Shown here piece by piece: positions 6,033 to 6,672 of a stretch of 6,672 nucleotides of DNA (its first letter is position 1; the number at the start of each line of letters is the position of its first letter). The position numbers and the translations under genes are program-made. A model generated the notes under the pieces. That model made no database searches and had not been told where the DNA came from. It saw only the letters and a list, made by a program, of their open reading frames with translations. This DNA is from Acidimicrobiaceae bacterium. Lineage in GTDB: Bacteria; Actinomycetota; Acidimicrobiia; Acidimicrobiales; Salinilacustritrichaceae. Location of the stretch: assembly GCA_003476595.1 (NCBI GenBank), contig DMTU01000028.1:47501-54172 (forward strand), read 5' to 3'.

Positions 6033-6046
6033 GCTCCGGCCGGAGC
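6033..6046. repeat. Perfect 14-bp palindrome after the hydrolase gene
   Basis: GCTCCGG directly abuts CCGGAGC with no spacer, 14 nt after the hydrolase stop and 54 nt before the acyl-CoA dehydrogenase start. It could be an operator for a dimeric regulator (TetR-type fatty-acid regulators use such sites) or part of a terminator, although no U-run follows. A zero-spacer 7-bp palindrome should occur about once in a window of this size and GC content by rough estimate, so only its intergenic location is suggestive. Confidence 0.25.
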
Positions 6047-6088
6047 GCGTCTGCTGGACTGACAACCGCCGTTGCCAACCTGCACGTC

Positions 6089-6094
6089 GAGGGG
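6089..6094 (+). promoter_or_regulatory. Shine-Dalgarno of the acyl-CoA dehydrogenase gene
   Basis: GAGGGG lies 6 nt before the ATG at 6101, a good match in sequence and spacing. It decides the start and shows that this gene, unlike the leaderless ones in the window, is translated from an mRNA with a 5' leader or from the hydrolase transcript. No TANNNT is present anywhere in 6019-6088. Confidence 0.7.
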
Positions 6095-6100
6095 AAGTCG

Positions 6101-6672
6101 ATGACCGTCACCACCACTGCGCCCGGTGCGCTGAGCCCGGACGAGGCCGCGGCCTTCCGCCAGCGCTGCATCGAGTTCCTCGACGAGCACGCCACCGGGA
6201 TCCACCTCGACGGCGATCCGGACCCCCGGGCCGAGCGGCGCCTCCGCGCCGCGCAGGGGTTCCAGCAGGCGCTGGCCGACGCGGGTCTCGCCGGCATCAC
6301 GTACCCCGCCGAGTACGGCGGCGCCGGGCTCACCAAGGAGCACGACAAGATCTGGCGCGAGTGCTACGCCCAGTACCCGTTCATGACCAGCGAGCTCACG
6401 ATCAGCCACGGCATGTGCCTGCCGATGCTGGCCGAGTACGGCACCGAGGAGCAGAAGCAGCGCTACCTGGCCGACAACATCGCGGCCCGCACCGTCTGGT
6501 GCCAGATGTTCTCCGAGCCCGGCGCGGGCTCCGACGTCGCCAGCCTCCAGAGCCGGGCCGTCCTCGACGGTGAGGAGTGGGTCCTCAACGGCCAGAAGGT
6601 GTGGACCACCCTCGCCCACCTGTGCGACCACGGCATCGTCATCGCCCGCACCGATCCGGACCAGCCCAAGCA
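6101..6672 (+). CDS. Acyl-CoA dehydrogenase, N-terminal part (runs off the window)
   Basis: The frame is open from the ATG at 6101 to the right edge, giving 190 complete codons plus two bases. Acyl-CoA dehydrogenases are FAD enzymes that introduce a 2,3 double bond into acyl-CoA thioesters. The N-terminal helical domain includes GLAGITYPAEYGGAGL (62-77) and ISHGMCLPMLAEYGTEEQK (101-119). The start of the middle beta domain carries WCQMFSEPGAGSDVASL (133-149), the classical FAD/substrate-binding C-x-x-S/T-E-P-x-x-G-S-D motif, and LNGQKVWTT (162-170). The C-terminal domain with the catalytic Glu lies outside the window, so chain-length or substrate class cannot be assigned. Full-length members are about 380-400 aa, so roughly half is visible. 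The start is fixed by GAGGGG 6 nt upstream. It lies on the same strand as the hydrolase, 82 nt away, and may be co-transcribed or may head its own operon. Confidence 0.92.
   Translation, partial: MTVTTTAPGALSPDEAAAFRQRCIEFLDEHATGIHLDGDPDPRAERRLRAAQGFQQALADAGLAGITYPAEYGGAGLTKEHDKIWRECYAQYPFMTSELTISHGMCLPMLAEYGTEEQKQRYLADNIAARTVWCQMFSEPGAGSDVASLQSRAVLDGEEWVLNGQKVWTTLAHLCDHGIVIARTDPDQPK

Noticed and set aside
3889..6348. An 819-codon open frame on the minus strand across the flavoprotein, hydrolase and dehydrogenase genes
   Set aside because: In GC-rich DNA, stop codons are rare opposite real genes. Its translation is a low-complexity mix of Gly, Ala, Arg, Val, His and Asp with no recognisable domain, while all three plus-strand genes have clear catalytic motifs.

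Overview
This window comes from a very GC-rich bacterial chromosome (about 70% G+C by eye, with G or C at nearly every third codon position). GTG starts, gene families common in actinobacteria, and start codons placed 6-7 nt after a TANNNT -10 box (leaderless transcription) all suggest an actinobacterium. An uncultured Acidimicrobiia-like lineage is possible, but this is a guess that cannot be settled from the sequence alone. I see no RNA gene, insertion sequence, phage gene or CRISPR array; this looks like ordinary chromosomal core and metabolic DNA.

Layout. Bases 1-42 are a short intergenic stretch with a CGCT-rich repeat. A MidA/NDUFAF7-type methyltransferase follows (43-966, +). Next is a two-gene ABC-2 export operon: an ATPase (1042-1977) and a double-length, internally duplicated permease (1977-3572), joined by an overlapping TGATG. 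A convergent Glyoxalase_7/bleomycin-resistance-type VOC gene (3569-3904, -) shares a TTAA with the permease, so the two stop codons overlap. A compact divergent promoter region (3905-3966) separates the VOC gene from a nitronate monooxygenase-like flavoprotein (3967-5097, +). An alpha/beta hydrolase (5116-6018, +) starts 18 nt later. An acyl-CoA dehydrogenase starts at 6101 with a good Shine-Dalgarno and runs off the right edge.

How they fit together. The ATPase and permease almost certainly form one exporter of the kind annotated as exporting drugs or polyketide antibiotics; the substrate cannot be read from sequence. The VOC protein is of the small-molecule-binding type rather than a metal-dependent glyoxalase, so exporter plus VOC protein may be a loose drug-tolerance neighbourhood, though they are not co-transcribed. 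The flavoprotein, hydrolase and acyl-CoA dehydrogenase point the same way and could serve oxidation of small acids or acyl compounds, but no specific pathway is shown.

I did not find a clearly new system. The most informative signals are the repeated leaderless-promoter geometry, which also corrects the VOC start codon, the tightly packed divergent and convergent junctions, and departures from textbook motifs in the ATPase Q-loop and signature and in the N-terminus of the nitronate monooxygenase-like protein.
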